This document shows positions 1-8,752 of a stretch of 64,000 nt of DNA, in pieces; within the stretch, counting starts at the first letter, position 1; the number at the start of each line of letters is the position of its first letter. The notes under the pieces are model-generated. The model was not told the DNA's origin and ran no database searches. It saw only the letters and a program-made list of their open reading frames with translations. The DNA comes from Shewanella halifaxensis HAW-EB4 (GTDB lineage: Bacteria > Pseudomonadota > Gammaproteobacteria > Enterobacterales > Shewanellaceae). The stretch covers positions 3,968,001 through 4,032,000 of the forward strand of contig NC_010334.1 of the NCBI RefSeq assembly GCF_000019185.1, given 5' to 3'. The translations under genes were made by a program, and so were the position numbers.

Positions 1-182
1 CCAAGGCTATCATTTAACTTATCGGCCGATTATATAGTAGATTTAGCTACAAAAAAGTCCAAAAACAGCAAATTATACCTAACATTCTAATTATCAAGTT
101 GAAATGTAATTCAACAACTAAAAGTTCATTGACTCAGTCCAGACCTACAAATAGTATAAAATATACTTAAATGGAGGTTTTC

Positions 183-1130
183 ATGTTAGTCATCAATGCA
201 GAGTCAGTTCATCAGTCACTTAATTTCCCCGATCTAATCAATGCTCTAGATGAGACATTCTCTCGTCCAGCTGGCATGCCACAACGGCAAGTCTTTGGCC
301 TTGATGACTCGGGAGAGCATCATGATGCATTTGCGGTATTACCCTCTTGGAATGACAAAGCGATTGCCGTAAAAGCCTTTACCTATTTCCCTGAAAATCC
401 TAAAAAAGATCCAAAGCTTGCTAGCCTATATTCTAAAATTTTGATCTTCAGCCGTGAAACTGGCGAACCGCAGGCATTAGTCGACGGCACCAGTGTTACC
501 TTCTGGCGCACTGCTGCAATTTCTGCGTTAGGTAGTCGCTACCTTTCACGTGAAGACTCAAGCAAGCTGCTTATTTGTGGCACGGGTAACTTAGCTTCTT
601 TTATGGCACTCGCTCACGCCAGCGTGCGGCCGATTACTCAAATCACCGTTTGGGGGCGCAGTGAAGAGAAAGCCCGTAAAACCACTGAGCTTATTCGTAA
701 CAAACGTCCAGATATTGAAGTCATGCTATGTACGGATCTTGAGCTGAGCGTACGCCAAGCCGATATCATTAGCTGTGCAACTGGAAGCCCGACTCCGCTG
801 TTTGATGGCGATTGGGTGCAACCCGGCACACATACCGATTTTGTGGGTAACCATAACCATGACAGACGTGAGTTCGACACTAAACTGATCCTTAAGTCTT
901 CGGTATTTGTCGATTCAAAAATCAACGTGTTTGCTGAAGCGGGTGAATTGCTCCTGCCTATTGAAGAGGGAGTCTTCTCTCTCGATGAAGTTAAGGGGGA
1001 GCTAGGTCAGCTTTGTACGGCGCAAATTAAAAGCCGTACTAACAATGATGAGATCACCATCTTCAAGACCGTCGGTACGGCGCTTGCCGATCTTGTCGGC
1101 GCTCAACAGGTGTTCTCAAAGCTAAGCTAG
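183..1130 (+). CDS. Ornithine cyclodeaminase / mu-crystallin family protein
   Basis: The protein belongs to the NAD(P)-dependent ornithine cyclodeaminase / mu-crystallin superfamily. Members include ornithine and alanine dehydrogenases, ketimine reductases and pyrroline-2-carboxylate reductases. A Rossmann dinucleotide loop is visible as CGTGNLA near residue 130, followed by the typical WGR segment after the second strand. The length (315 residues) is normal for the family. The start is placed at ATG 183 because GGAGG lies 5 nt upstream; an in-frame ATG at 171 actually contains that ribosome-binding site. The gene stands alone, with an intrinsic terminator just downstream. The family is clear but the substrate cannot be deduced. 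Confidence 0.8.
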   Translation: MLVINAESVHQSLNFPDLINALDETFSRPAGMPQRQVFGLDDSGEHHDAFAVLPSWNDKAIAVKAFTYFPENPKKDPKLASLYSKILIFSRETGEPQALVDGTSVTFWRTAAISALGSRYLSREDSSKLLICGTGNLASFMALAHASVRPITQITVWGRSEEKARKTTELIRNKRPDIEVMLCTDLELSVRQADIISCATGSPTPLFDGDWVQPGTHTDFVGNHNHDRREFDTKLILKSSVFVDSKINVFAEAGELLLPIEEGVFSLDEVKGELGQLCTAQIKSRTNNDEITIFKTVGTALADLVGAQQVFSKLS

Positions 1131-1163
1131 ACATATAAAGTCGCTCGCAGCTACTTGAAGCAT

Positions 1164-1195
1164 AAAAAGAGAAGCTCATTCGGCTTCTCTTTTTT
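1164..1195 (+). terminator. Intrinsic terminator of the OCD-like gene
   Basis: AGAGAAGC (1168-1175) pairs with GCTTCTCT (1183-1190) across a 7-nt loop and is followed by a run of T. It lies 34 bases after the stop codon at 1130. Confidence 0.8.
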
Positions 1196-1340
1196 ATATA
1201 TCAAACCTTGGCCATCAACCATTAAGCCTACAGTCAAAAGATAGCTCTCCTAGAACCGCGAAAATAATTTCTATTGCATTTAAACCTTTTTATCTGTTGG
1301 CTATGTCTTATTAATATCGTAAGCCCACAAGGAATGTTGA

Positions 1341-1907
1341 GTGACGGCACAAATGCAGCTAGTGAAGCAAAGACCACTTCACGAGCCAGAACTTATCGAT
1401 AAGGCCAAGCTAGGTGATAAATCTGCTTTCAAACAGCTTTATCAACTGCACCATCAACGTGTGTATGCGCTTTGCTTAAGAATAACTGGCCAAGTGTCGT
1501 TAGCAGAGGAAGCCACTCAAGATTGTTTTGTCAGGCTATGGCAGAAACTGCCCCAATTTCGCGGCGAGAGTCAGTTTACTACTTGGCTGCACACACTCAG
1601 TGTCAATCAAGCTCTGTCTAACCTTAAGAAACATCGCTCATTTTGGTCGCGATTTGTCAGTAGTGACACAGACTTGCAGAGCGTCAGTGATGAATATGAA
1701 GACTTAGATAAGCTGCTACTAAAATTACCTGAGCGAGCTCGAATCGTCTTCGTATTGCATGCCTTAGAAGGTTATAAGCATGAAGAGGTTGGTCAGCTAA
1801 TGGGGATTGCTCCCGGCACAAGCAAGGCACAATACCACAGGGCGCAAAAGTTACTTGAATCGCTTCTAGACCCAGACAAGTTAGATAAAGGCGGCCGCAA
1901 TGAATGA
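1341..1907 (+). CDS. ECF-type RNA polymerase sigma factor
   Basis: This is a 188-residue extracytoplasmic-function sigma-70 factor. Region 2 spans about residues 25-95, with the AEEATQDCFVRLWQ segment (55-68) and the TTWLHTLSVNQ promoter-melting helix (80-90). Region 4 is at about 124-175, with LPERARIVFVLH and a helix-turn-helix. The start is GTG, preceded by AGGA at 1330-1333; no in-frame ATG fits better. The gene overlaps the next one by 8 bases. That gene encodes a one-pass membrane protein, which is the usual sigma/anti-sigma arrangement. The signal sensed is unknown. A target motif may sit upstream of the gene itself, but I did not identify one. Confidence 0.9.
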   Translation: MTAQMQLVKQRPLHEPELIDKAKLGDKSAFKQLYQLHHQRVYALCLRITGQVSLAEEATQDCFVRLWQKLPQFRGESQFTTWLHTLSVNQALSNLKKHRSFWSRFVSSDTDLQSVSDEYEDLDKLLLKLPERARIVFVLHALEGYKHEEVGQLMGIAPGTSKAQYHRAQKLLESLLDPDKLDKGGRNE

Positions 1908-2430
1908 TACTCAAACCAGACTCACCCAATTAGTAAAACAGGCCCCTAAAGAATTCGCGCCTCAAAGGGAGCTTTGGGACGATATTGAAAAGCAGCTCGA
2001 TAAACCCGAGTTTCAGCAGACTCACGCTAACGTTAAGCAAATGCAGCAATGGAAACGCCTCGCTATTGCCAGCATAGTGTTACTCACTGGTCTGCTAGGG
2101 ATGAATGTTTGGCAGCAAAATAATCTTCCCTCACCAAGTGATTCACCATTGCTGCAGACTTTAGCCGAGATCCAAATGCAGCATCAGCTTCAAGTGCAGC
2201 TGCTTAGCCAGCAACACCTCACCGATTGGCAAACCACCGAGTTAGGCTTACCACTTGAAAAAGGTATCGAGCAACTTAGAAAAGCCGCAGAGCAGATCTA
2301 TCAAGCGCTGCAGCAAACACCCAACGACAAGGAACTTTGGCAACTCTGGCTTTGGACTCAACAAAGAGAAATTGAGTTATTACAGCAAGGCCAATCACTG
2401 CCAGTTAACCCATTACCCCAAGGAGCTTAA
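1900..2430 (+). CDS. Putative single-pass membrane anti-sigma factor
   Basis: The 176-residue protein has a hydrophilic N-terminal segment (1-50), one transmembrane helix at about 53-71, and a Gln-rich, probably helical C-terminal part predicted to be periplasmic. Position and topology suggest it holds the upstream ECF sigma factor at the membrane. Its N-terminus does not show an obvious zinc-binding anti-sigma (ZAS) motif. It is translationally coupled to the sigma gene (8-base overlap) and is followed after 2 bases by the DUF4097 gene, so the three form one operon. The anti-sigma role is inferred from context rather than from a recognised domain. Confidence 0.65.
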   Translation: MNDTQTRLTQLVKQAPKEFAPQRELWDDIEKQLDKPEFQQTHANVKQMQQWKRLAIASIVLLTGLLGMNVWQQNNLPSPSDSPLLQTLAEIQMQHQLQVQLLSQQHLTDWQTTELGLPLEKGIEQLRKAAEQIYQALQQTPNDKELWQLWLWTQQREIELLQQGQSLPVNPLPQGA

Positions 2431-2432
2431 AT

Positions 2433-3374
2433 ATGAAACCATTACTGAACAGCACGCTGATGGCGAGTGCACTTTTATTAAGTCATATCGCAATTGCTGG
2501 AGAAGCCATAGAGCAGCAACAAACGGTTGAGGCTAATCCTGTAGTGAAAGTAAAAGTGCAGCGCGGTAGCGTTAGCTTTAAGTCTTGGGATAAGAATGAG
2601 ATCGCGGTAAAGGGAACACTTGACGATCTCAGTGAAGGTTTCACCTTTTCAGTCAAAGGTAACAAGGTCACCATTGAGGACACCCTGCCCCGTCAATACA
2701 GTGGTAATAACACCGAGGGCTCCGAGTTAGTGATCACTCTCCCTCACACACTTAAGCTTGAAGCAGAGGGCGTATCGGCAAACTACAGCCTAGATAACCT
2801 CAGCGGCGCGCTAGAGGTCAGCTCAGTCAGCGGCAATATCAAAGCCAGTACCCTTAGCGACAAGACCATGCTGCAGACGGTATCAGGAGACATCTCAACA
2901 CGCAGCCTTACAGGCAAGAGTAAACTACATACCGTTTCTGGTGATATAAAAGATACCCAGAGCAGTGGCACGCTAAGCTATCAAATGGTAAGCGGTGAAC
3001 TAACAGCCGATACTAAGGCGAGCAAAGTTACCATAGAGTCAGTATCAGGAGATGCAACTATTGCACTTGCCAATGTTGATGCCTTGTCAGTCAAAACCGT
3101 GAGTGGTGATGTGGAGCTGTCACTCAACACCTTGTTAAGCCGAGCCAAATTGGGCAGCGTCAGTGGCGATATCGAGATGAGTTTTCTTGGCGACACCGAT
3201 GTGAGCTTTAATATCAACGGCGGCCCCGGCGGCAAAATCAATAACAAGTTAACTGACGACAAAGTGACAAAAGAGAAATACTCGCCCCAAAGCTACCTAA
3301 AATTCCAAACGGGTGATGGCCGTGCAGAACTGAGTGCTTCTACCATTAGCGGTAAAATAGAGTTACTTAAGTAA
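2433..3374 (+). CDS. Exported DUF4097-family beta-repeat protein
   Basis: The protein has an N-terminal signal peptide (residues 1 to about 22, ending HIAIAG) and then a repetitive all-beta region. The repeat is about 20 residues long and centres on VSG(D/N/E)I or SVSGD; at least seven copies run through the middle of the protein. This pattern is typical of the DUF4097 putative-adhesin family, whose function is not established. AAGGAG lies 8 bases upstream of the ATG. As the last gene of the ECF sigma operon, it is a likely part of the envelope response that the sigma factor controls. A strong terminator follows. Confidence 0.75.
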   Translation: MKPLLNSTLMASALLLSHIAIAGEAIEQQQTVEANPVVKVKVQRGSVSFKSWDKNEIAVKGTLDDLSEGFTFSVKGNKVTIEDTLPRQYSGNNTEGSELVITLPHTLKLEAEGVSANYSLDNLSGALEVSSVSGNIKASTLSDKTMLQTVSGDISTRSLTGKSKLHTVSGDIKDTQSSGTLSYQMVSGELTADTKASKVTIESVSGDATIALANVDALSVKTVSGDVELSLNTLLSRAKLGSVSGDIEMSFLGDTDVSFNINGGPGGKINNKLTDDKVTKEKYSPQSYLKFQTGDGRAELSASTISGKIELLK

Positions 3375-3390
3375 GTATTTTCATTTAAAC

Positions 3391-3424
3391 AAAAAGGGCT
3401 CTTAAATTAAGAGCCCTTTTTGTA
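3391..3424. terminator. Bidirectional intrinsic terminator
   Basis: AAAAAGGGCTCTTAA (3391-3405) is complementary to TTAAGAGCCCTTTTT (3407-3421), giving T-runs on both strands. It ends the sigma-factor operon and could also stop transcripts arriving from rsuA on the opposite strand. Confidence 0.85.
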
Positions 3425-3470
3425 TCTATCAGTTAGCAACTCAGACGTTACCAACGTAAAGAGTATTCTT

Positions 3471-3734
3471 GCTTACTTAACTGACTTTATCTCAGCAGCA
3501 GTAAGATTTTACCACCACCCATTCACCGAGCTCAAAGTTGTTTAGTTAAAGCTGGACTGCTTACTTAACTGACTTTATTTCAGCAGCAGTAAAATTTAAC
3601 CACCAGCCATTCACCGAGCTCAAAGTTGTTTAGTTAAAGCTGGACTGCTTACTTAACTGACTTTATCTCAGCAGCAGTAAGGTAACGCCATTGACCCAAC
3701 TCCAGATTTGGGTCGAGTTCAATCGCGCCAACGC
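3471..3734 (-). repeat. 88-bp tandem repeat copying the 3' end of rsuA
   Basis: The segment beginning GCTTACTTAACTGACTTT occurs at 3471, 3559 and 3647, an exact 88-base period. The third copy is the real end of rsuA. The two outer copies contain a diverged version of its last 19 or so codons (ELGxW ... TAAEIKSVK, stop) plus about 28 bases of downstream sequence. The outer copies are frameshifted between the two conserved peptide blocks and are not genes. Confidence 0.85.
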
Positions 3735-4341
3735 TCTCACGGTGTAGCTTAGTCACCTTGTTACCTACCGCTGCCAGCATACGCTTAACCTGATGATATT
3801 TACCTTCGGTAATCGTCAAACGCGCTTGGTTCGGAGCTAAAATCTCAAGTTCAGCCGGTTTAGTCAGGCCATCTTCATTATTAAGCTGCAGACCATCAAC
3901 AAACTGCTGCACTAAATCATCAGATAGCGATTCAGCAGTCTCTAGCAAATAGCGCTTACCACACTCTTTCTTTGGCGAAGTGATCTTATGCGACCACTGA
4001 CCGTCAGTCGTGATTAACACAAGTCCGGTAGTATCGGCATCAAGACGGCCAGCAATGTGCAAGTCTTCAGGGCGGATAACGTCTAGCAAGCTGATCACCG
4101 ATGGGTACTCTTCATCTATGGTTGAGCAGATGGTATCGACAGGTTTATTAAGCATGATAAAGCGCGGGCCAATGATGGTTAGCACTTCACCGTCAAGACG
4201 GATTTCATGTTCATCGGTCACTTTAAAGCCCGAGTTTTTAACCACTTCACCATTACAAGTCACATCACCACGATGTAGGGCTTTTTTAGCAGAAACACGA
4301 GAGTGTGAGGTCGACTCACAAATAAATTTATCTAAACGCAC
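3649..4341 (-). CDS. rsuA: 16S rRNA pseudouridine(516) synthase RsuA
   Basis: The 230-residue protein matches E. coli RsuA along its length. An S4-like RNA-binding domain starts MRLDKFI. The RsuA/RluB catalytic domain carries the GRLDADTTGL motif, whose Asp is the catalytic nucleophile. The EGKYHQVKRM motif lies near the C-terminus. RsuA isomerises U516 of 16S rRNA. The start is GTG, chosen because the MRLDKFI N-terminus is the family's. A second rsuA-like gene lies at 44152-44868, so one copy may have a different target. The 3' end is tandemly duplicated downstream. Symbol certainty is limited by the paralogue. Confidence 0.85.
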   Translation of the reverse strand: MRLDKFICESTSHSRVSAKKALHRGDVTCNGEVVKNSGFKVTDEHEIRLDGEVLTIIGPRFIMLNKPVDTICSTIDEEYPSVISLLDVIRPEDLHIAGRLDADTTGLVLITTDGQWSHKITSPKKECGKRYLLETAESLSDDLVQQFVDGLQLNNEDGLTKPAELEILAPNQARLTITEGKYHQVKRMLAAVGNKVTKLHRESVGAIELDPNLELGQWRYLTAAEIKSVK

Positions 4342-4471
4342 AGGCAGAACTCAGCTTATATAACCATAATGGCCGACATTATGAGGCCAGCGCCGTCAAA
4401 GGGCAAAGTTTTGCTTGAATCAACAGCGGCTAAAAGCGTATCGTGCTCAATAGTTTTGCAAGAGAACATTG

Positions 4472-5092
4472 ATGAATCAGACTCCTAGCATAAAACCATC
4501 CTTAAAGAAGATTAACAAAACGGCTGCCAGCACTAACAGCCCTTCAGAGGTCAGTGCCAACCAAATTACTGAATATTCAAAAATGCTTTCTGGTCAGCCC
4601 TACCACTGCCTCGATGCGGAGCTCAACCATTTCTGGCGACGGCAGCAAGTGCGTAATCGACAAATGAATCTCACAGGTAACATCGATCCACAACTCCTGC
4701 CCCATGTTGCCAAAAGCGCCTTTATTACTCTGCCTTTCAATATCAGCTACGGCATCAATATCAAATTGGCCGACAGGGTTTTTATTAACGCTAATGTCAC
4801 TTTACATGATAATGCTGTCATCACTATCGGCTCACAAACCATGCTTGGGCCAAACGTACAAGTCTACACAGCAAGTCACCCGCTAGATGCCGATGAACGT
4901 TGCCGTGGTGTCGAGACGGCTAAAGCGGTAAACATAGGTAATAAAGTCTGGATCGGTGGTGGCGCAATTATATTACCAGGTGTGAATATTGGTGATGAAG
5001 CCGTGATTGGCGCCGGCTCCGTAGTAACTAAAGATGTTAAGGCTAAGCAAGTTGTGGCAGGTAACCCAGCCAAAGTGATAAAAGTTTTGTAA
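4472..5092 (+). CDS. Sugar O-acetyltransferase (LacA/Maa/NodL family)
   Basis: This is a left-handed beta-helix acetyltransferase of the maltose/galactoside acetyltransferase group. It has the N-terminal mac domain (KMLSGQPYHCLD, about residue 35 onward), hexapeptide repeats, and the YTASHPLD segment carrying the catalytic His. The C-terminus is the family-typical VVAGNPAKVIKVL. It transfers acetyl from acetyl-CoA to a sugar or sugar-like acceptor, and the acceptor is unknown. The protein has about 35 more N-terminal residues than typical members. ATG 4472 has only a weak purine-rich upstream stretch, so a start nearer the mac domain is possible. Confidence 0.85.
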   Translation: MNQTPSIKPSLKKINKTAASTNSPSEVSANQITEYSKMLSGQPYHCLDAELNHFWRRQQVRNRQMNLTGNIDPQLLPHVAKSAFITLPFNISYGINIKLADRVFINANVTLHDNAVITIGSQTMLGPNVQVYTASHPLDADERCRGVETAKAVNIGNKVWIGGGAIILPGVNIGDEAVIGAGSVVTKDVKAKQVVAGNPAKVIKVL

Positions 5093-5325
5093 TCCCACAA
5101 CTGAAAAGCCAATAAATTCAGTCTAGGAAACCTTTTCTTACACATGTTTAGCCCAATATCGGCATTAGTTTACCCTGCCAGCTTGTTCACATCGGCAAAA
5201 AAACATTAACATGCGTAACGCAATGTAATTTATGCCAGCCTCGAAAAAGCATAGATACATCATAAAAAAGCAAATAGCTCGATTGACAATAATGACAAAT
5301 TGACGATACAGATTAAGGAAGAAAA

Positions 5326-7410
5326 ATGAAAAAAGTACTCGTTGGGGGCTTATGTGCTTCCCTTATCGTTGGCCTCAGTGCGTGTAATAGCGAACCGACT
5401 AATGTTAAAACACCTGATACCAGTAAAACTGAAGCGGCCGTAGCGGTAGAAAAAGCCCTCTCTTCAGGCGTCGACTTTGTCAACTTCGACAAATCTATTC
5501 GCCCACAAGATGACTTCTACTCATATGTGAACGGCACTTGGGTTAAAGACACCACTATCCCAAGCGATCGCACTAGCACTGGTGCATTTTATGATCTTCG
5601 TGAAAAGTCACGTGACGATGTTAAAGTCATTATCGAAGAAGTGGCTGCCACTCCGAATCTAAAAGCCGGTAGCGACGAGCAGAAAGTTGCCGACCTATAT
5701 AACTCATTTATGGATGTCGAGATCCTAAATAAGCTAGGTGTAACACCGATCCAAAGCGAGCTTGAAAAAGTTAACGCGATTAAATCAAAAGATGATCTTG
5801 TGACTTACTTTGCTCGCAGCCAAATTAACGGTAGCGGCACACCGATGGCATTTTATATCAACGTCGATGCTAAAGACTCGAGCCGTTATGCCACACATAT
5901 CTGGCAATATGGTTTAAGCCTGCCAGAAAAAGATTACTACCTAAACCAAGACGAGCGCTTCGTGAATATCCGTAAAGCGTATCTTGAGCATATCGAAAAG
6001 ATGTACACCTTAGCCGGTCTACCCAATCCAAAAGCTAGCGCTGAAGCCATTTTAGCACTTGAAACAGAGATAGCTAAAAAGCACTGGGACGTAGTTGAAA
6101 CCCGTGACAGCACTAAGACTTATAACAAGTACCAAGTTAAAGACTTGCCAACATTAGCACCAGATATTAACTGGGACGGTTACTTAGCAGCACTAGGCGC
6201 CGACAAGCAAGCCGATATCATTATCAATCAGCCTAGCTATATCCAAGGTCTAAACCAGATCATTAAAGACACCGATCTAGCGACTTGGAAAACTTACATG
6301 CAGTGGCAACTGCTGACTCACGCAGCAAGCAGCCTAAGCGAAGCGATCGATACCGAAAACTTCGAGTTTTTTGCTAAGACACTTAACGGTCAGCAAGAGC
6401 AGCAGCCACGTTGGAAGCGCGGTGTTTCAACGGTAAACGGTCTACTAGGTGAAGTGGTTGGTAAGGTATACGTTAAACGTCACTTTAAACCTGAAGCGAA
6501 AGAACGTATGCAAGTTCTGGTTGAAAACCTTCGTGGCGCTTACGGTGATAGTATCGAGTCGCTAGAGTGGATGAGCGCAGACACTAAAGTAGCAGCCAAA
6601 GATAAGCTCGCTAAGTTTGATCCTAAGATTGGTTATCCAGACCGCTGGGAAGATTACAGCAAGTTGACGATTAAAGCCGACGACCTATATGGCAACAACC
6701 TACGCGCAAGCGAGCTAAGCCATGAAAAAGAGCTAGAGAAACTCGGTAGCCCAATCCGTAAGTGGGAGTGGCATATGACGCCGCAAACCGTCAATGCTTA
6801 CTACAACCCAACCATGAACGAAATCGTATTCCCTGCGGCGATTCTTCAGCCACCATTCTTTAATATGGAAGCCGATGACGCTGTCAACTACGGTGGCATT
6901 GGTGCGGTTATCGGTCATGAAATGGGCCACGGCTTTGACGACCAAGGCGCTAAGTTTGACGGCGAAGGTAACATGCGCGACTGGTGGACCGAGCAAGACT
7001 TAACGGAATTTTCAGCTCGTGGTAAGGCACTAGTTGACCAGTACAATGACTACGCCGTTTTTGACGATCTCAATGTTAATGGTGAACTGACGCTTGGCGA
7101 AAATATCGGTGACCTTTCAGGTGTCACTATCGCCTACCGAGCTTACAAAAAGTCGCTTAACGGTAAAGAAGCACCAGTGATTGACGGACTAACGGGCGAT
7201 CAGCGCTTCTTCATCGGATTCACTCAGATCTGGCGTGCAAAGATCAAAGAAGAGTCCATGCGAAACCGTGTGGCAACCGATCCACACTCTCCAGCAGAGT
7301 TCCGTGCAGTGGGTGCGCTATCTAACATGCCTGAGTTCTACAAAACTTATGATGTGAAGCCGGGTGATGCAATGTACATAGCACCAGATAAGCGCGTTAA
7401 AATCTGGTAA
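5326..7410 (+). CDS. M13-family zinc metallopeptidase lipoprotein (PepO/neprilysin-like)
   Basis: The 694-residue peptidase has a lipoprotein signal peptide with lipobox LSAC, so it is probably anchored in the envelope. The M13 fold is complete: an N-terminal M13_N domain, the substrate-site motif NAYYNP, the zinc motif HEMGH (about 531-535), and ENIGD with the third zinc-ligand Glu (about 592). The usual CxxW end is replaced by a VKIW ending. Members cleave short peptides. AAGGAAG precedes the ATG. The gene is monocistronic with a strong terminator, and a tract of GGTTCTA heptamers lies between stop codon and terminator. Confidence 0.92.
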   Translation: MKKVLVGGLCASLIVGLSACNSEPTNVKTPDTSKTEAAVAVEKALSSGVDFVNFDKSIRPQDDFYSYVNGTWVKDTTIPSDRTSTGAFYDLREKSRDDVKVIIEEVAATPNLKAGSDEQKVADLYNSFMDVEILNKLGVTPIQSELEKVNAIKSKDDLVTYFARSQINGSGTPMAFYINVDAKDSSRYATHIWQYGLSLPEKDYYLNQDERFVNIRKAYLEHIEKMYTLAGLPNPKASAEAILALETEIAKKHWDVVETRDSTKTYNKYQVKDLPTLAPDINWDGYLAALGADKQADIIINQPSYIQGLNQIIKDTDLATWKTYMQWQLLTHAASSLSEAIDTENFEFFAKTLNGQQEQQPRWKRGVSTVNGLLGEVVGKVYVKRHFKPEAKERMQVLVENLRGAYGDSIESLEWMSADTKVAAKDKLAKFDPKIGYPDRWEDYSKLTIKADDLYGNNLRASELSHEKELEKLGSPIRKWEWHMTPQTVNAYYNPTMNEIVFPAAILQPPFFNMEADDAVNYGGIGAVIGHEMGHGFDDQGAKFDGEGNMRDWWTEQDLTEFSARGKALVDQYNDYAVFDDLNVNGELTLGENIGDLSGVTIAYRAYKKSLNGKEAPVIDGLTGDQRFFIGFTQIWRAKIKEESMRNRVATDPHSPAEFRAVGALSNMPEFYKTYDVKPGDAMYIAPDKRVKIW

Positions 7411-7420
7411 TCAAACTTTA

Positions 7421-7454
7421 GGTTCTAGGTTCTAGGTTCTAGGTTCTAGGTTCT
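7421..7454 (+). repeat. GGTTCTA heptanucleotide tandem tract
   Basis: There are nearly five head-to-tail copies of GGTTCTA directly after the M13 peptidase gene. The same heptamer and its GGTCCTA variant form part of the composite repeats at 9712, 14597, 48465 and 49680. Confidence 0.9.
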
Positions 7455-7470
7455 CAAGATATTAAAACTA

Positions 7471-7511
7471 AAAAGCCGTTGATGTCTCATTTCATCAACG
7501 GCTTTTCTTTT
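7471..7511 (+). terminator. Intrinsic terminator of the M13 peptidase gene
   Basis: AAAAGCCGTTGATG (7471-7484) pairs with CATCAACGGCTTTT (7493-7506), followed by a T-rich tail. Confidence 0.85.
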
Positions 7512-7615
7512 ATTGCAACTACAGATCACACTATGAACAAATGTTAATTTGTCATTCAGCATAGCTTAAGCATTTCCCAGCTAGATTATGGATATAGCCA
7601 CAAACAAGGACTGCT

Positions 7616-8401
7616 ATGAACCGGATATTACGGACATTTTTCATATTCTTACTATTACTGTCGACCCGTTCAGCCTTTGCCCATACCGTTGACCATGAGC
7701 AAAACAATACCAAGGATAACGGTAGCTACGCCGCTAAGCTGGCTTTTTCTAACAACCTCGATGGACTCACCGCCATTCCGTCTATGCAATATCAAGTGCC
7801 TAGACAAACCAGCGCAGATCTCGACACCCTCTATAGCCAAGCCAACGATGCTCAACAAGAGTTAGCTAAGCTGCTTAAACTGATCACCGCACAATCTCAA
7901 ACACAATCGGTATTGGCCGATATCAAGAGCCGCGATAGAGCCCAAGCCAAAGTGCAAAACAAACTGGATAACGATGCCAGTCAGCTAACGGATATCGTCA
8001 GAGCCAGCATTGTCAGCCATGATATTCACAACTTGATGCAGGCATTTGCGCTACTAAAATCAGACAGTGAGTTAATCCAAGTTAAGAACCGTTTTGCCGA
8101 CCCTAAAGAGTCGGGTTATCGCGACCTCAACTTACTAGTGAAACTGCCTCAGTCACAGATGATTGCCGAAGTGCAGTTACACCTAGCCGATATCGCCGAG
8201 ATTAAAAGCGGCGCAGAGCATAAGGTCTACGAGCAAGTACAATCTATCCAAGCCTCTGCCATGCAGCAGCAACGTGACTTAAGCGAGATTGAAAACGCGC
8301 GGATCACTCAACTTAGACAGGAATCACATAAGCTTTACCACAAAGCATGGCTTAGATATAAACGTAGCGACCAAGCCAATGTCATTATCGCTGCGGCGTA
8401 A
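7616..8401 (+). CDS. Exported protein with RelA/SpoT-like nucleotidyltransferase fold
   Basis: Residues 1-22 form a clear Sec signal peptide (hydrophobic core, then RSAFA). The region of about 100-210 resembles the RelA/SpoT synthetase domain: IKSRDRAQAKV (103-113), LTDIVRASI with Asp126, a KNRF-then-SGYRDLN segment (157-172), AEVQLHL with Glu185, and HKVYE (202-206). In RelA/SpoT enzymes an Asp and a Glu at these places bind catalytic magnesium. No HD hydrolase, TGS or ACT domain is present. An exported domain of this type is unexpected, because ATP and GTP are cytoplasmic. Its activity and substrate are unknown. The gene is monocistronic with a terminator. Confidence 0.65.
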   Translation: MNRILRTFFIFLLLLSTRSAFAHTVDHEQNNTKDNGSYAAKLAFSNNLDGLTAIPSMQYQVPRQTSADLDTLYSQANDAQQELAKLLKLITAQSQTQSVLADIKSRDRAQAKVQNKLDNDASQLTDIVRASIVSHDIHNLMQAFALLKSDSELIQVKNRFADPKESGYRDLNLLVKLPQSQMIAEVQLHLADIAEIKSGAEHKVYEQVQSIQASAMQQQRDLSEIENARITQLRQESHKLYHKAWLRYKRSDQANVIIAAA

Positions 8402-8410
8402 CGCAAAAAA

Positions 8411-8440
8411 CTCTAAGGCCTTATCATTAAGGCCTTTTTT
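8411..8440 (+). terminator. Intrinsic terminator
   Basis: AAGGCCTTA (8415-8423) pairs with TAAGGCCTT (8428-8436) over a TCAT loop and is followed by T residues. It ends the exported RelA/SpoT-like gene. Confidence 0.85.
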
Positions 8441-8752
8441 AGGCATGTACAAATCGATTATGAGGCTTTTGTAAAACAACCAAAGCCTCAGGTTCAGTAA
8501 TCACAATAGCGACCGCCATAGCCCTGCCCCTCTATAGCCGCTTAGTCTATTTACTTAGTCCATTTACTTAGCCCATTCACTTCCCCCATCAATCGCCGAA
8601 CCGCTTGTTACCCGCTAGAACTGAGTTGGCAACTAAGCTTATATTAGTGCGCTTTAAGCATGATTTTATTGCTCGCCTAACCTGCACTTCGCAGCGATTT
8701 GGGGTTATACTCCGCCCCAATAATCTATATATCTAAGCATACCCAAAAACTT
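8441..8752. other. Intergenic region with a 13-bp tandem repeat and a promoter-like box
   Basis: No gene is seen here. Three copies of a 13-base unit (TTAGTCTATTTAC and close variants) run at 8542-8580. A TTATACT hexamer-like -10 box flanked by GGGG and CCCC at about 8701-8718 probably belongs to the promoter of the SMI1/KNR4-like gene. Confidence 0.5.
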
